Shown here in pieces: positions 12,801-18,999 of a stretch of 50,963 nucleotides of DNA. How positions within the stretch are numbered: position 1 is the first letter of the stretch; each line of letters begins with the position of its first letter. The DNA is from Dictyobacter arantiisoli (GTDB lineage: Bacteria > Chloroflexota > Ktedonobacteria > Ktedonobacterales > Ktedonobacteraceae), in contig NZ_BIXY01000052.1 of assembly GCF_008326305.1 (NCBI RefSeq), positions 1 to 50,963 on the forward strand, written 5' to 3'. The notes under the pieces were generated by a model, which saw nothing but the letters and a program-made list of their open reading frames with translations, was not told where the DNA came from and did no database searches. The position numbers and the translations under genes were made by a program.

Positions 12801-15800
12801 TGACCGCTGAACGCTTTGTAGCACATCCATTTGCGCAGGAACCAGGAAGTCGCCTGTACAAAACAGGAGATCTGGCACGCTACCGATCGGATGGCAATAT
12901 CGAGTTCCTGGGACGTATCGATCAGCAAGTCAAATTGCGCGGTTTCCGCGTTGAGCCAGGCGAAATTGAAGCGGTACTCACATCTCACCCCTCGATTAAA
13001 GATAGCATTGTAATAGTACACAAAGAACACGCAACAGCGTCTCATCTAACAGCGTATGTTGTTCCACAAACAGATCAAGATCTCGATGTGAACGAGGTGC
13101 ATCGCTTTGCACGGGGACAGCTCCCTGAGTATATGGTTCCAACCTTTATCATCAGTTTACCTGTCTTCCCGCTGACGCCGAGTGGTAAAATCGACCGCCG
13201 TTCTTTACCACGTCCTGAACAGGATATGCAATTCGTTGATGAAGTACGAATGACTCCACAAACTCCGATACAAGAATTGGTGGCATCCCATTGGCACGAA
13301 GTTCTACAGAGGTCAATGATCAGTATTGACGCAAATTTCTTTGATTTGGGAGGCCATTCATTACTGGCGACCCAGATTATCGGTCGTTTGCGTCAGTCAT
13401 TCCAGATCGACCTACCGGTGCGTAGCCTCTTCCAATTTCCGACCATTCGAGGATTGGCGCTAGAAGTTGAACAACTGCAAAGAGGTTCTGTTGCTCAGTC
13501 TATGCCATCACTTGTACCAGGAGATCGCCGCAAACCACTGGCACTTTCTTTTGCTCAGGAACGTTTCTGGCTGCTAGAGCAGCTTGATCGCAAAAGTGGT
13601 ATTTACATGCCTGCTATCCTGCGTCTGTATGGTCATGTTGAGGTTGAGGCGTTACAACATAGCTTTGAGGCCTTGATACAGCGACACGAAATACTACGCA
13701 CCACATTTACTAGCTATCAAGGACAACCTGTACAGATTGTGGCCTCGGCAGGAGTTACATCGCTTCCCGTTATCGACCTGAGTGAGCTATCTGAAGAGAG
13801 ACGAGAATCTTTACTTCAACAGTTATTACAGCAGGAGGTCCATCAGACATTTGACCTGGTGAACGGCCCTCTGCTGCATATGACCCTTCTCAGGTTGGCA
13901 GAGCAGGATCATGTGCTATTGCTTACACTCCATCATATTCTCTCGGATGGTTGGTCTGAAGGGCTGCTGGTGCGTGATCTGACTGCGCTCTATCGCTCCG
14001 AAATTACCGGGGAGCCAGCCCTGTTGCCTGCCTTACCTATCCAATACGCCGATTATGCTCTCTGGCAGCGTCAGTGGTTCAAGGAAGCCGTACTACAAGA
14101 ACAGATGAACTACTGGCAACAGCAGCTTATGGGGATTCCGGAGTTCCTGGATCTTCCGCTGGACCATCCACGACCAGCGCTCCAGACGTATGCAGGTAGA
14201 CGCATCTATCGGCAGCTCCCAAATACATTGACAGATAAACTCAAGCAACTCAGTCGGCGTGAGAATGCAACGCTGTTCATGACCTTACTGGCTTCATGGC
14301 AGATCTTGCTGATGCGCTATAGTGGACAGCAAGATTTCGCAACAGGCACTTTTATCGCCAATCGCACACGACCTGAACTCGAAAACTTAATCGGCGTATT
14401 TGTGAATACACTCGTCCTACGTGCAAATCTGACCGGCAATCCCAGCTTCCAGCAACTGCTCAATCGGGTACGCAAAGTGGCACTGGATGCTTATGCACAT
14501 CAGGATGTACCGTTTGAAAAGCTCCTGGATACCTTGCCCATCGAGCGTTCATTAAGCCATTCGGCACTCTTCCAGGTTCTCTTCACCCTCCAAAACTACC
14601 CACATACACCACTGGAACTGCCGGGGTTATCCTGGAAGCTGTTGGGTCGAGAAATACAGCAGGCACGCTTCGATCTGATTATTGAAGCCAGTGAAAATAA
14701 TGATGGGCTCATGGTTTCGCTTGAATATAATACAGATCTGTTTGAAGATAGTACCGTGCAGCGCATGCTTACACACTGGCAAGTGCTTTTGGAAGCGATC
14801 GTGGAAGATCCTGAACAGCGGATAGAACAGCTACCGTTGATGACTCCTCCTGAGGTGCTGGCACAGTTAACACAAACCCGGAGAACGGCAATCCAAAAGT
14901 TTTCCGCTGACAGTATCCAGCAAATTTTTGAATACCAGGTTGAGCAGGCTCCAGACGCCATCGCTATTATCATCGAGGAGATCGCATTGACTTACGGCGC
15001 TTTAAATCGACGCGCCAATCAACTTGCGCACTATCTGCGTGGGCAAGGAGTCGGGCCGGATATCTTTGTTGGAGTAGCCATGGAACGTTGTTCTGATCTG
15101 ATCGTTGCCATGCTTGCGATCCTCAAAGCCGGAGGAGCCTATGTCCCACTTGATCCATCGTATCCAATCGAGCGATTGGCGCTGATGTTAGAAGAGGTAG
15201 ATCCTCTGGTTGTGTTAACACAATCACATATTGAACCAAACATAGCGGCTCATACAACACAATGCCTCAGTCTGGATACTGTATGGGAACGTTGGAGTGG
15301 CGAACCTTCCAGCAATCCACCCACATGGACCTTGCCACAGCATATCGCGTATATGATCTATACATCCGGCTCCACAGGCAAACCCAAAGGAGTCATGATT
15401 CCGCACGCCAATGTTGTGCGCCTTATCACGCAGACACAGGATTATTTTCACTTTACACAGCAGGATACCTGGACATTTTTCCACTCCTATGCGTTTGATT
15501 TCTCGGTCTGGGAAATCTGGGGCTCACTGCTGACTGGCGGGCGCATGATCATTGTGCCCTACTGGCTCAGCCGTGAGCCTGGCAAGTTCTATCAACTATT
15601 GTGTCAGGAAGGAATAACTATTCTCAATCAGACTCCCTCAGCCTTTCAGCAATTGATGCACGTTGAAGCAAGAGAGACTCCCTCATCCTTGCTAGCATTA
15701 CGTACGATTATATTTGGGGGTGAAGCGCTAGATGTGTCTCGTCTGGCTCCCTGGATCACGCGCCATGGCGATCAACATCCCCAACTCATTAACATGTATG

Positions 15801-17551
15801 GCATTACCGAAACAACTGTCCACGTGACCTATCGACCTATCGTACAGCAAGATAGTAGCGAGAATGCAGGTAGCGTAATCGGGAGCACCATTCCAGATCT
15901 GGATGGCTATGTTCTCGACAAGCATCAACAACTTGTCCCCATTGGTGTGCCTGGTGAATTATACGTTGGAGGACAAGGACTCGCTCGCGGCTACTGGCAA
16001 CGACCCGATAGCACAGCAGAGCGCTTTATCCCACATCCATTTAGTGCTCTGCCAGGTGAGCGACTCTACCGTACAGGAGATCGTGTACGTGCACTGGCGT
16101 CAGGAGAGCTAGAATATCTAGGACGTAATGATCAACAGGTCAAACTGCGTGGCTTCAGGATCGAACTGGGCGAGATCGCAGCTGTTCTTCAGAAACTTGC
16201 TGCGATACGCGAGGCTCTGGTTGTATTGCGTACGGAAAACAATGAACACCACTATCTGGTAGCCTATGTCATTCCACAGAATAGAGATGACACGCTGACG
16301 ATTCCTCAAATCCAGGCCCATACACGCATCCATCTTCCTGAATACATGGTCCCAACCTATATTGTCTTCCTGGAAGCATGGCCATTAACACTCAATGGCA
16401 AAGTAAACTATCAGGCTTTGCCTGTCCCCAATGAACAGCATCTCAGTCATCGCACACAGTACATGGCTCCACAAACGCCTTTACAGGAGGAACTAGCATT
16501 AATGTGGGCCGATCTCTTGCATACTTCCCAGGTTGGGATTCACGATCACTTCTTTGATATCGGAGGTAATTCGCTATTAGCTGTACAATTGCTTGATCGT
16601 ATGCACCAACGCCTGGGAACGTCACTCTCCTTCGTCTCATTGTTCAATGCATCAACAATTGAGCAACAAGCAGAGTTGTTACAATCGCAGACACAACATA
16701 GGCGCTCCTGGACACCGCTCGTAGCAATACAACAAACTGGACACAAAGCGCCATTCTTCTGTGTCCATCCTGTCATCGGCACCGTTTATAGCTACGTACG
16801 CCTGGCTCATCTCTTACGGGACGATAGACCATTTTATGGCTTGCAAGCCTATGGTTTCTATAGTGATCAAACGCCGTATACAACGATAGAGGAGATGGCT
16901 ACTAGCTATGTTGAAGCACTGTTAGCGGTCCAACCAGAGGGTCCCTACTACCTGGGTGGACACTCATCCGGTGGTATGATCGCCTATGAAATGGCACGGC
17001 AATTGCAATCACGGGGAGCAGAAATCGCGCTTCTTGCTTTGTTGGACTCTGTTCCCTGGCAAGATCCTCGCAGCGGAAATACTCCGCTCTCATTAACGGT
17101 GCCGGATAAAAAGATACATGCTGGCGCTGTGATCGAATATCTCAACTTATTCAGCGGATACCGGGATCAATCCATTGCTCTAACTTATGAGCAGTTATGT
17201 GATTTGCAACCAGAAGAGCAGTTAAAGACGCTCTTAGAACAATTAAAAGCAGCCAATCTGCTGGCACAATCAATGAGCATGGATGAGTTTTTGCATTTCA
17301 TGCAAGTACTCATCACAAATAACGAAAGTTATCAGCATTACCAACCAGGAAGATATCAAGGTCAGATTACCTTATTGCATTGTGAACAAACTTCAGATGA
17401 TTATCAAACGCAATGGGCACCATTTATTACGCAACCAATCGATGAGCATGTCGTCCCTGGAAATCACTTCTCGATGCTCACAGAGCCTCATGTGGCGATA
17501 CTTGCAGCCCAACTACAGCGTTGCCTTGATGAAACGGATACTCATAGCTAA
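2..17551 (+). CDS. Giant nonribosomal peptide synthetase, 5' end outside window, terminal TE
   Basis: The reading frame is open at the left edge, so the first visible residues are the middle of an adenylation (A) domain and the true start is upstream; 5849 residues are visible. Domain order read from motifs: partial A-T, C-A-T-E, C-T, C-A-T, C-A-T, C-A-T-TE. Each T domain has the GG(H/D/N)S phosphopantetheine serine (codons at 716, 3908, 6986, 10145, 13358, 16571). C domains carry HHxxxDG, A domains YTSGSTG or ATSGSTG and a C-terminal GK lysine, and the thioesterase GHSSGG. The enzyme builds a peptide on carrier arms and releases it at the C-terminal TE. By the A-domain pockets the visible part predicts D-Ser, an unassigned residue, Tyr, Pro, Thr. 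One module has no A domain. An MbtH-like gene and an ABC exporter lie within 5 kb. Class is certain; the product is inference. Confidence 0.97.
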   Translation, partial: SDADHGAVPIGRPIANTQLYVLDAWFQPVPIGVPGELYIGGSALARGYTHPDLTAERFLPHPFSTEPGARLYRTGDRVWYRADGTLQYLGRIDQQVKLRGFRIELGEIEAALLAYPAIREAVVVVRDDPPIGKQLVAYLVGHPEQPLIIDKIHAFLQGRLPSYMLPGAWVCLDVLPLTLNGKVDRHALPAPAEQPEAEGQAREGAQTPLEELVLGTWSAVLGRQQVGRHDNFFALGGHSLLATQLMTRLRTIFNIELPLRTVFETPTVAGLAHTIEQRLTQEHTLSVPPLLAGTRPLQLPLSFAQQRLWFLDQLEPGNAAYLVPSALRVQGEANIRYLEESFQSLISRHESLRTTFAEHDGQPLQVIHATRPVQLPVIDLQGLDPERREREAHYLAEQEAQRSCDLTQGPLLRTSILRLEREEHILLLTLHHIITDGWSNDVLVRELLTFYRSFAAGQTSSPLPPLSLQYADYTLWQRQWLQGEALDAQLAYWREQLAGVSPLELPTDHARPVMQRYRGANLTWQLPVTLSEDLQALSREQDVTLFMLLLASFQVLLMRYSGQSDISVGTPIANRQHEEIEGVIGFFVNTLVLRTDLSGDPTFAQVLQRVREVCLGAYAHQDLPFEKVVEELAPERDLSRSPLFQVMLTMQNVPEDQGTLAGLSMSPLEVEQLVSKFDLTLSIAEIGHLLCGTLTYNTDLFAVETVTRLLNHWQALLVSILHDPQTRVWALPLLSQKEHDQTVRQWNETQQDYPQHSVHHLFEQQARQTPDMVALVFEEQMLTYGELNQRANQLAHYLQQQGAGPEVLVAICLERSLEMVVGILAVLKTGSAYVPLDPTLPQQRLAYMLEDAQISFVLTQSHLQNHPTLQERKLFCIDTKDFSQKAEFTTNLDIALQPDNLVYMIYTSGSTGQPKGVMNTQHGLLNRLAWMQQIYQLTDHDRVLHKTPFSFDVSVWEFFWPLITGAQLIVAQPGGHQDPAYLKQLIIQQHVTTIHFVPSMLQAFLFEPTTLRDCTSLRQVMCSGEALSAELQARFFALAPHHMLLSNLYGPTEASIDVTYWHCQRNDTRAIVPIGTPIANTQMYVLDTQMRPVPIGVTGELYIGGIGLARGYFDRPDLTAERFLPSPFGSQGERIYRTGDLARHRVDGTIEYLGRIDFQVKVRGFRIELGEIEAIVGSHPDVQDTVVLAREDIPGEKRLVAYVVGRQAATLTSKDMRSYAQERLPAYMIPAMFVFLPSLPLTPHGKLDQRALPLPQWEQRQADDNFLAPHNELEKALTTIWEEVLQVPQIGIRDNFFERGGDSILGIQLVARTRQQGLSLTLKQLFHYQTIEQLSTVVHSETFMPIEHHPAEGSVPLTPIQHWFFDLELVHARHWNQALLLETATHLKPSLLEEAIGACIKQHDAFRLRFTHTDEKWQQAFSEFADAIPFTHMDLTDLAVAEQDATITCLAEQTQASLDLDHGPLMHVVLFSRGEHRRQLLLLVIHHLVIDGVSWRILLDDLQTAYQQRVQRQAIQLPGRTSSFQAWSQRLLAYAQSNTLQQERQYWLTQARKQVYSLPCEVSQDALDNTVATAQVFSAALDSEETRALLEELPSIYHTQINEILLAALALTLRQWTQASTILIDLEGHGREELFEDIDLSRTIGWFTTRFPVHLQIGEASDIAETITAVKEQLRSIPQHGIGYGLLRYLSMDTELVAQLAAQPQPEISFNYLGQLDQQRLSSLITGASPLSSGSAQSPLDKRAYLLDIICQVSDHQLHVSWEYCTQAHHQATIEQLSNGFLDALRAIIQQSTLPGAGSYSSSDFPHVPLRQEDLTQILATMAPETRMIEAINLVTPLQQGMLYETIRNPGSGIHIEQSLSTLMGPLDVATFERAWQWGVQRHDILRTGFIWHTQSEPLQITLPHVSLSLDYQDLSDLARDEQSLFVENVLRQQRMEGFDLIHPPLMHVTLFCLEEQTYRFLWTYHHLIMDGWSQQVLLSEIVARYASLRQEQPLAVSPAHPYREYLTWLQQQDRSQAEVFWQTTLRGFTQPTPLGRVQPVTQSHVQGDERSASAYLSLPASFSNALQRVTQSHRLTLSTLLQGAWALLLQRYSNTEDIVFGITVSGRPAELPGVETMVGPCINTLPLRVQVPLSRSLWSWLEDLQTHTLEMHAFEYSPAGQIHRWSDVPGKSLLYESLLVVENYPISTEDAWAEHQIGFTVGETLTKGAQTKYALTFLVGRDSILCIYDSARFTLPIVEQILSHFQAVLTAMMNDATDVTLATLSALIPEEQIPLVSMPTTELQTPPDADERMPRSPLEEVVAGVWCEVLGLDQIGRESNFFALGGHSLIATQVIGRLRAMLTIEVPLSVMFEYQTVAEMARWIEQTGRAGVALPPLSAGERPQDLLLSFAQRRLWFLDQLEPDNTAYLVPNTLLIHGAIDVPALEESLQVLVQRHESLRTTFTEHNGQPVQIIHANGQVWLPVIDLQGLDPERREQEARHLAEQETQRPCDLVKGPLLRTTVLRLEQEAHVLLLTLHHIITDGWSNNILIREMSMLYGSFAAGQSSPLPPLPLQYADYALWQRQWLQGKALETQVSYWREQLAGITPLDLPTDHPRPVVQSYRGASLAWQLPAAISTELQEFSRQQDVTLFMTLLASFQILLMRYSRQNDISVGTPIANRQHADIEGVIGFFINTLVLRTDLSAHPTFIQVLQRVREVCLGAYAHQDLPFEYVVDALEPVRDLSRSPLFQVLFVLQNTPHEQHEVAGIQMSPLEISHLVSMYDLTLSVVEDSQGLHGILEYNTDLFEAETMQHLIDHWQTLLQALLATPESPIGTHSLLTEDEQAQVLAISTGTVRPAFQEQYVHVLFEEQVARTPDAVALVFQEQCLTYEELNRRANQFAHHLQKLGVRPDVLVALCLERSLAMPLAVLAVLKAGGAYLPLDPGAPSQRQILLLTQAQPALLLTQQHLEALFTETSCPTLLVEDLESRVFHGPANTPQLDLSLDHLAYLIATSGSTGVPKGVQVTQRGLGNLAQAQAQAFAVAPGSRVLQFAALTFDASISELLMALLMGACLHLAPTTDLMPGPDLLQLLREQAITVVTLPPSALAVLPSTPLPDLQTLVVAGEPCPVEVMTHWAQGRGFFNAYGPTEATVCASIADYSLVPVPQRSLSLGEPLSNTELYLLDENQQLVPTGLVGEIYLGGPGLARGYLHQSGQTAERFIPHPWSLEPGARLYRTGDLARWQFDGRLEYLGRADQQVKLRGYRIELGEIEAVLRQHETIRDIAVVVRDEPPTGKRLVSYVVGQPGLRVSFSELRDFLQQRLPSYMLPSAWVALDALPLTPNGKIDRRALPAPDEVREVETVDEAQTPLDELLIGVWSALLGRQQVGRHDNFFALGGHSLLAAQLVTRLRTLFKIELPLRAVFANPTVAGLAQQVEQYIRQAQALPMSPLLAGPRPQELPLSFAQQRLWFLDQLEPGSAAYLVPSALLVQGALDISGVEKSLQALMQRHESLRTTFTEQHGKPVQVIHTTGQIWLPLIDLQELDPEQREQEARHLAEQEARQSCDLTQGPLLRTVVVRMEPQTHVLLLTLHHIITDGWSNGILVRELTILYRSFAAGQSSPLPPLPIQYADYALWQRQWLQGEALATQMAYWREQLAGAPPLDLPTDHPRPAIQTLRGRNQAWQFSPTLSAQLQELSRQQDVTLFMLLLASFQVLLMRYNGQHDISVGTPIANRQQAEIEGVIGFFVNTLVLRTDLSGHPTFAQVLQRVREVCLGAYAHQDLPFEKVVEEIAPERDQSRSPLFQVMLALQNTPREQETLAGVHMYPLEVEHAVSKFDLTLFAEETEQVLHGILQYNTDLFEAETITRMLGHWQNLLEEVVQNPHVSVGEVSLLSATEQVQVLEQWNATRYEYPQQGIHHLFERQALQNPDVVALVFEEQMLTYGELNRRANQLAHYLQKQGVRPEVVVGISMERCSEIAVGVLAILKAGGTYMPIDPSYPQQRLNYMLQDAHLTWLLTQKSLLPTFEGLTPDVQRAYIYLDQPPAELYQQPDSNPASFMTRDQLAYVIYTSGSTGRPKGIMLPHQALLNLFIWQAHDLPLQRGTRVLQFAPLSFDVSCQEMFTTWQGGGTLVVLPDDELRRDPDAVLQLLARQQIERIFVPYVALQQLALAAEQQVNVPLALHSIITAGEQLQITQSIATWMQRLPESSLYNHYGPSESHVVTSYMLQDDPQRWATLPPIGRPINNTQIYVLDADMQPMPVGIAGELYIGGHNLARGYLARPELTAERFVAHPFAQEPGSRLYKTGDLARYRSDGNIEFLGRIDQQVKLRGFRVEPGEIEAVLTSHPSIKDSIVIVHKEHATASHLTAYVVPQTDQDLDVNEVHRFARGQLPEYMVPTFIISLPVFPLTPSGKIDRRSLPRPEQDMQFVDEVRMTPQTPIQELVASHWHEVLQRSMISIDANFFDLGGHSLLATQIIGRLRQSFQIDLPVRSLFQFPTIRGLALEVEQLQRGSVAQSMPSLVPGDRRKPLALSFAQERFWLLEQLDRKSGIYMPAILRLYGHVEVEALQHSFEALIQRHEILRTTFTSYQGQPVQIVASAGVTSLPVIDLSELSEERRESLLQQLLQQEVHQTFDLVNGPLLHMTLLRLAEQDHVLLLTLHHILSDGWSEGLLVRDLTALYRSEITGEPALLPALPIQYADYALWQRQWFKEAVLQEQMNYWQQQLMGIPEFLDLPLDHPRPALQTYAGRRIYRQLPNTLTDKLKQLSRRENATLFMTLLASWQILLMRYSGQQDFATGTFIANRTRPELENLIGVFVNTLVLRANLTGNPSFQQLLNRVRKVALDAYAHQDVPFEKLLDTLPIERSLSHSALFQVLFTLQNYPHTPLELPGLSWKLLGREIQQARFDLIIEASENNDGLMVSLEYNTDLFEDSTVQRMLTHWQVLLEAIVEDPEQRIEQLPLMTPPEVLAQLTQTRRTAIQKFSADSIQQIFEYQVEQAPDAIAIIIEEIALTYGALNRRANQLAHYLRGQGVGPDIFVGVAMERCSDLIVAMLAILKAGGAYVPLDPSYPIERLALMLEEVDPLVVLTQSHIEPNIAAHTTQCLSLDTVWERWSGEPSSNPPTWTLPQHIAYMIYTSGSTGKPKGVMIPHANVVRLITQTQDYFHFTQQDTWTFFHSYAFDFSVWEIWGSLLTGGRMIIVPYWLSREPGKFYQLLCQEGITILNQTPSAFQQLMHVEARETPSSLLALRTIIFGGEALDVSRLAPWITRHGDQHPQLINMYGITETTVHVTYRPIVQQDSSENAGSVIGSTIPDLDGYVLDKHQQLVPIGVPGELYVGGQGLARGYWQRPDSTAERFIPHPFSALPGERLYRTGDRVRALASGELEYLGRNDQQVKLRGFRIELGEIAAVLQKLAAIREALVVLRTENNEHHYLVAYVIPQNRDDTLTIPQIQAHTRIHLPEYMVPTYIVFLEAWPLTLNGKVNYQALPVPNEQHLSHRTQYMAPQTPLQEELALMWADLLHTSQVGIHDHFFDIGGNSLLAVQLLDRMHQRLGTSLSFVSLFNASTIEQQAELLQSQTQHRRSWTPLVAIQQTGHKAPFFCVHPVIGTVYSYVRLAHLLRDDRPFYGLQAYGFYSDQTPYTTIEEMATSYVEALLAVQPEGPYYLGGHSSGGMIAYEMARQLQSRGAEIALLALLDSVPWQDPRSGNTPLSLTVPDKKIHAGAVIEYLNLFSGYRDQSIALTYEQLCDLQPEEQLKTLLEQLKAANLLAQSMSMDEFLHFMQVLITNNESYQHYQPGRYQGQITLLHCEQTSDDYQTQWAPFITQPIDEHVVPGNHFSMLTEPHVAILAAQLQRCLDETDTHS
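890..5400 (+). other. NRPS module C-A-T-E, predicted D-Ser
   Basis: C domain about 890-2190 (SFAQQRLWFLDQL; HHIITDGWS near 1292). A domain about 2275-3765 with YTSGSTG near 2716. Pocket residues in the ten-position Stachelhaus scheme read D-V-W-H-M-S-L-I-D-K, close to remembered serine codes. The T domain has GGDSILGIQ (Ser codon 3908), the form typical before epimerases. The E domain, about 4060-5390, shows PLTPIQHWFFD, HHLVIDGVSW, an EGHGR-like motif and NYLGQLD. Together these predict L-Ser activation and conversion to D-Ser. Confidence 0.85.
5480..7105 (+). other. NRPS module C-T lacking an A domain
   Basis: A C domain begins near 5480 (TPLQQGMLYETI; HHLIMDGWS near 5899). Its PLQQGML opening is DCL-like, as expected after an epimerase. 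It ends near 6810 and the frame passes through a short linker straight into a T domain (LGGHSLIATQ, Ser codon 6986). No A1-A10 motif lies between. From C-domain start to T serine is about 1.5 kb here, against about 3 kb in the other C-A-T modules. The linker has an EEQ stretch like a C-to-A linker, then SPLEEVVAGVW like an A-to-T linker, which suggests an in-frame loss of the A domain. Confidence 0.85.
7150..10260 (+). other. NRPS module C-A-T, predicted Tyr
   Basis: LCL-like C domain about 7160-8450 (SFAQRRLWFLDQL; HHIITDGWS near 7555). A domain about 8535-10010 with ATSGSTG near 8980, FDASISE and AYGPTEATVC. Pocket residues D-A-S-T-V-A-A-V-C-K match a tyrosine code as I remember it. T domain serine at 10145. 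An LCL-type C domain expects an L-configured donor, so the upstream A-less module would have to carry an L-residue, or this C domain tolerates the D-Ser end. Confidence 0.8.
10310..13480 (+). other. NRPS module C-A-T, predicted Pro
   Basis: C domain about 10320-11630, very like those at 890 and 7160 in DNA and protein. A domain about 11700-13220 with YTSGSTG, FDVSCQE and HYGPSESHVV. Pocket residues D-V-Q-I-I-A-H-V-V-K differ at one place from the proline code DVQLIAHVVK. T domain serine at 13358. Confidence 0.8.
13535..17551 (+). other. NRPS terminal module C-A-T-TE, predicted Thr
   Basis: C domain about 13535-14870 (HHILSDGWS near 13931). A domain about 14920-16430 with YTSGSTG and MYGITETTVHV. 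Pocket residues D-F-W-N-I-G-M-V-H-K are the standard threonine code. T domain GGNSLLAVQ (Ser codon 16571). Type I thioesterase about 16740-17540 with HPxxG, the GHSSGG nucleophile (Ser codon 16964), a downstream Asp and GNHF histidine. The TE ends assembly by hydrolysis or cyclisation; the sequence does not say which. Confidence 0.85.
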
Positions 17552-17823
17552 TCTTGTTAAGGCAAAAAAATAAGCATTGTGTAACGAGGAGAGCACAATC
17601 TGCTTTGATGCATTACTTTGACCTGGTAGGACAAGATTTCGTTGACCCTTCCCGCGGGAACTTTTTCTCGGACTGTTTCGCACAACGGTATCAGCAATGC
17701 CAGCCCGCAACGCTGACCTAATGATTTTTTACAAATGAAAATGGTACAAAAATGAAAAGGTGGATGGGGAGAACCAACGTAGCGACCACCGTCCTTAATG
17801 ATTTCTCCTTTCGTTTATGGTCA
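17552..17823. other. Intergenic, between converging NRPS and DUF2277 genes
   Basis: A palindrome with a TTCCCGCGGGAA core lies near 17658 and is followed by CTTTTTCT on the plus strand. The stem is too short to be a convincing terminator. A 37-codon frame at 17608-17721 has no good ribosome site and is not called. Confidence 0.4.
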
Positions 17824-18111
17824 TCAATTATTTGAGTTCTTTTCAGTTCCAAACCTTTTCATGGATCTTATGCGAGCACGTTCGGCTTCGAGCTCGCGAT
17901 CATGCGGCTCGGCACTCGTCACCAGCGAATCTAGGAAATTCCGAGCAACTGTACTCACCTCTTCGAGAGCCGCATAGAATGCCGCTTCATTTGCCTTTGA
18001 AGGCTTATTGAAACCCGAGAGCTTTCTCACGAATTGGAGTGAGGCTTCTTTAATCTCCTCGTCGGTGGCCGGGGGATCAATATTGAATAAGGTCTTGATG
18101 TTTCGACACAT
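17824..18111 (-). CDS. DUF2277 family protein
   Basis: A 95-residue protein that starts with MCRNIKTLFNIDPPAT and continues with VRKLSGFNKPSKANEAAF, the hallmark of DUF2277, a small conserved bacterial family without an assigned function. Its length fits the family. The start has an AGGAGA site just upstream. It is alone on the minus strand, running towards the NRPS. No signal peptide or membrane segment is visible. Family assignment is from memory of its very regular N-terminus; function is unknown. Confidence 0.88.
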   Translation of the reverse strand: MCRNIKTLFNIDPPATDEEIKEASLQFVRKLSGFNKPSKANEAAFYAALEEVSTVARNFLDSLVTSAEPHDRELEAERARIRSMKRFGTEKNSNN

Positions 18112-18999
18112 TCCTGTCTCCTTTTTCTTACTTCGAACAGCTTCAGATGAATCCAGTTCTTACCTCACGAACTGGTTCTCGTTGATGGGTAGAAAAGTGG
18201 AAGAGTTCTTAATAGACCTATGCCTCGCCTTGTGTAGATATTTACTCACACACATGGTAGATCGCATTATCTCATCCTCTGCCAGGGGCAATAGACTAAT
18301 TTTAGTGTATAATACAGGTTATAGAGCAAATATGCGGGATTGCAAAGGGCGGCGAGCTCTTTGCCGGGGTTTGGGGTGTCCCCAAATACCCCTTTTTCTT
18401 CTTTTCTTCGCCGCCGCGTGTGGCGGCGAGAGGGAGGTGAGAGGCCGGGGCACAGCCCCGGGCCCCAGATTAAGGGTTGCACCCTTAACAATCCCGCTTC
18501 TGTTCGCACCTATGGAGCTGCCGCCCCTTGCATCCCCGCTGAGGCTGACACATTCTAATCAAATCTTTCGATTTATCCGCGTAAAAATGATGCTTTGGAT
18601 TGAGACAATTGCATTTCAGTTTCCTTGGATGACAAATAGAAGAACGCCTCAGCTTCTGTATATTTTCCTGGCAGTGGAAGAACAGAGCCAACGCGTTAAG
18701 GCTTTTTGCCATTTCATCAGGTACAGTGAATAGTAACTGGTAAGAAATACCCAGAGTATATTAAAAAGATTCTATATGTGGAAAGATGTGTGCTAAACTA
18801 AAGCTACAGAACCAGACGAAAATAAAAAAACTGCTTATTGTTTATGGATACAAAAGATTTGTGTTCATGCGTCTGTATGTCTGTATACACTATAATGCAC
18901 CGTTCTATGGTACATCTCCCATCGTATGCTTTAAGCATTCGTGGTTTTTGTGGCATCAAGGTTATTAGCATGTAAGGAAGCATCTGCGATAAAGATTAT
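18112..18999. other. Gene-free stretch with a MITE-like element
   Basis: No credible gene. The stretch holds the hairpin-rich repeat at 18334-18539. An AT-rich part around 18750-18990 has a TATAAT at 18891-18896 without a clear -35 box; it could serve the ABC transporter genes. Long open frames across this stretch read through the GC-rich hairpins and resemble no protein. Confidence 0.6.
18334..18539. repeat. Short hairpin-rich element with terminal inverted repeats (MITE-like)
   Basis: About 206 bp. The left end (18334-18354) and right end (18519-18539) are imperfect inverted repeats, 17 of 21 positions pairing. Inside are three self-complementary blocks: a CGCCGCC/GGCGGCG hairpin, GGGGCACAGCCCC, and TTAAGGGTTGCACCCTTAA. 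The same blocks in the same order recur at 24815-25114. There is no coding capacity. It may be a non-autonomous mobile element or a REP-like structured repeat. Confidence 0.75.

Noticed and set aside
17608-17721. 37-codon frame after the NRPS gene
   Set aside because: The nearest GAGGAG is 17 bases away and no family is recognised; likely chance.
18008-18733. Open frame of 241 codons on the plus strand
   Set aside because: It runs antisense to DUF2277 and through the GC-rich hairpins of the repeat; no family features and no ribosome site.
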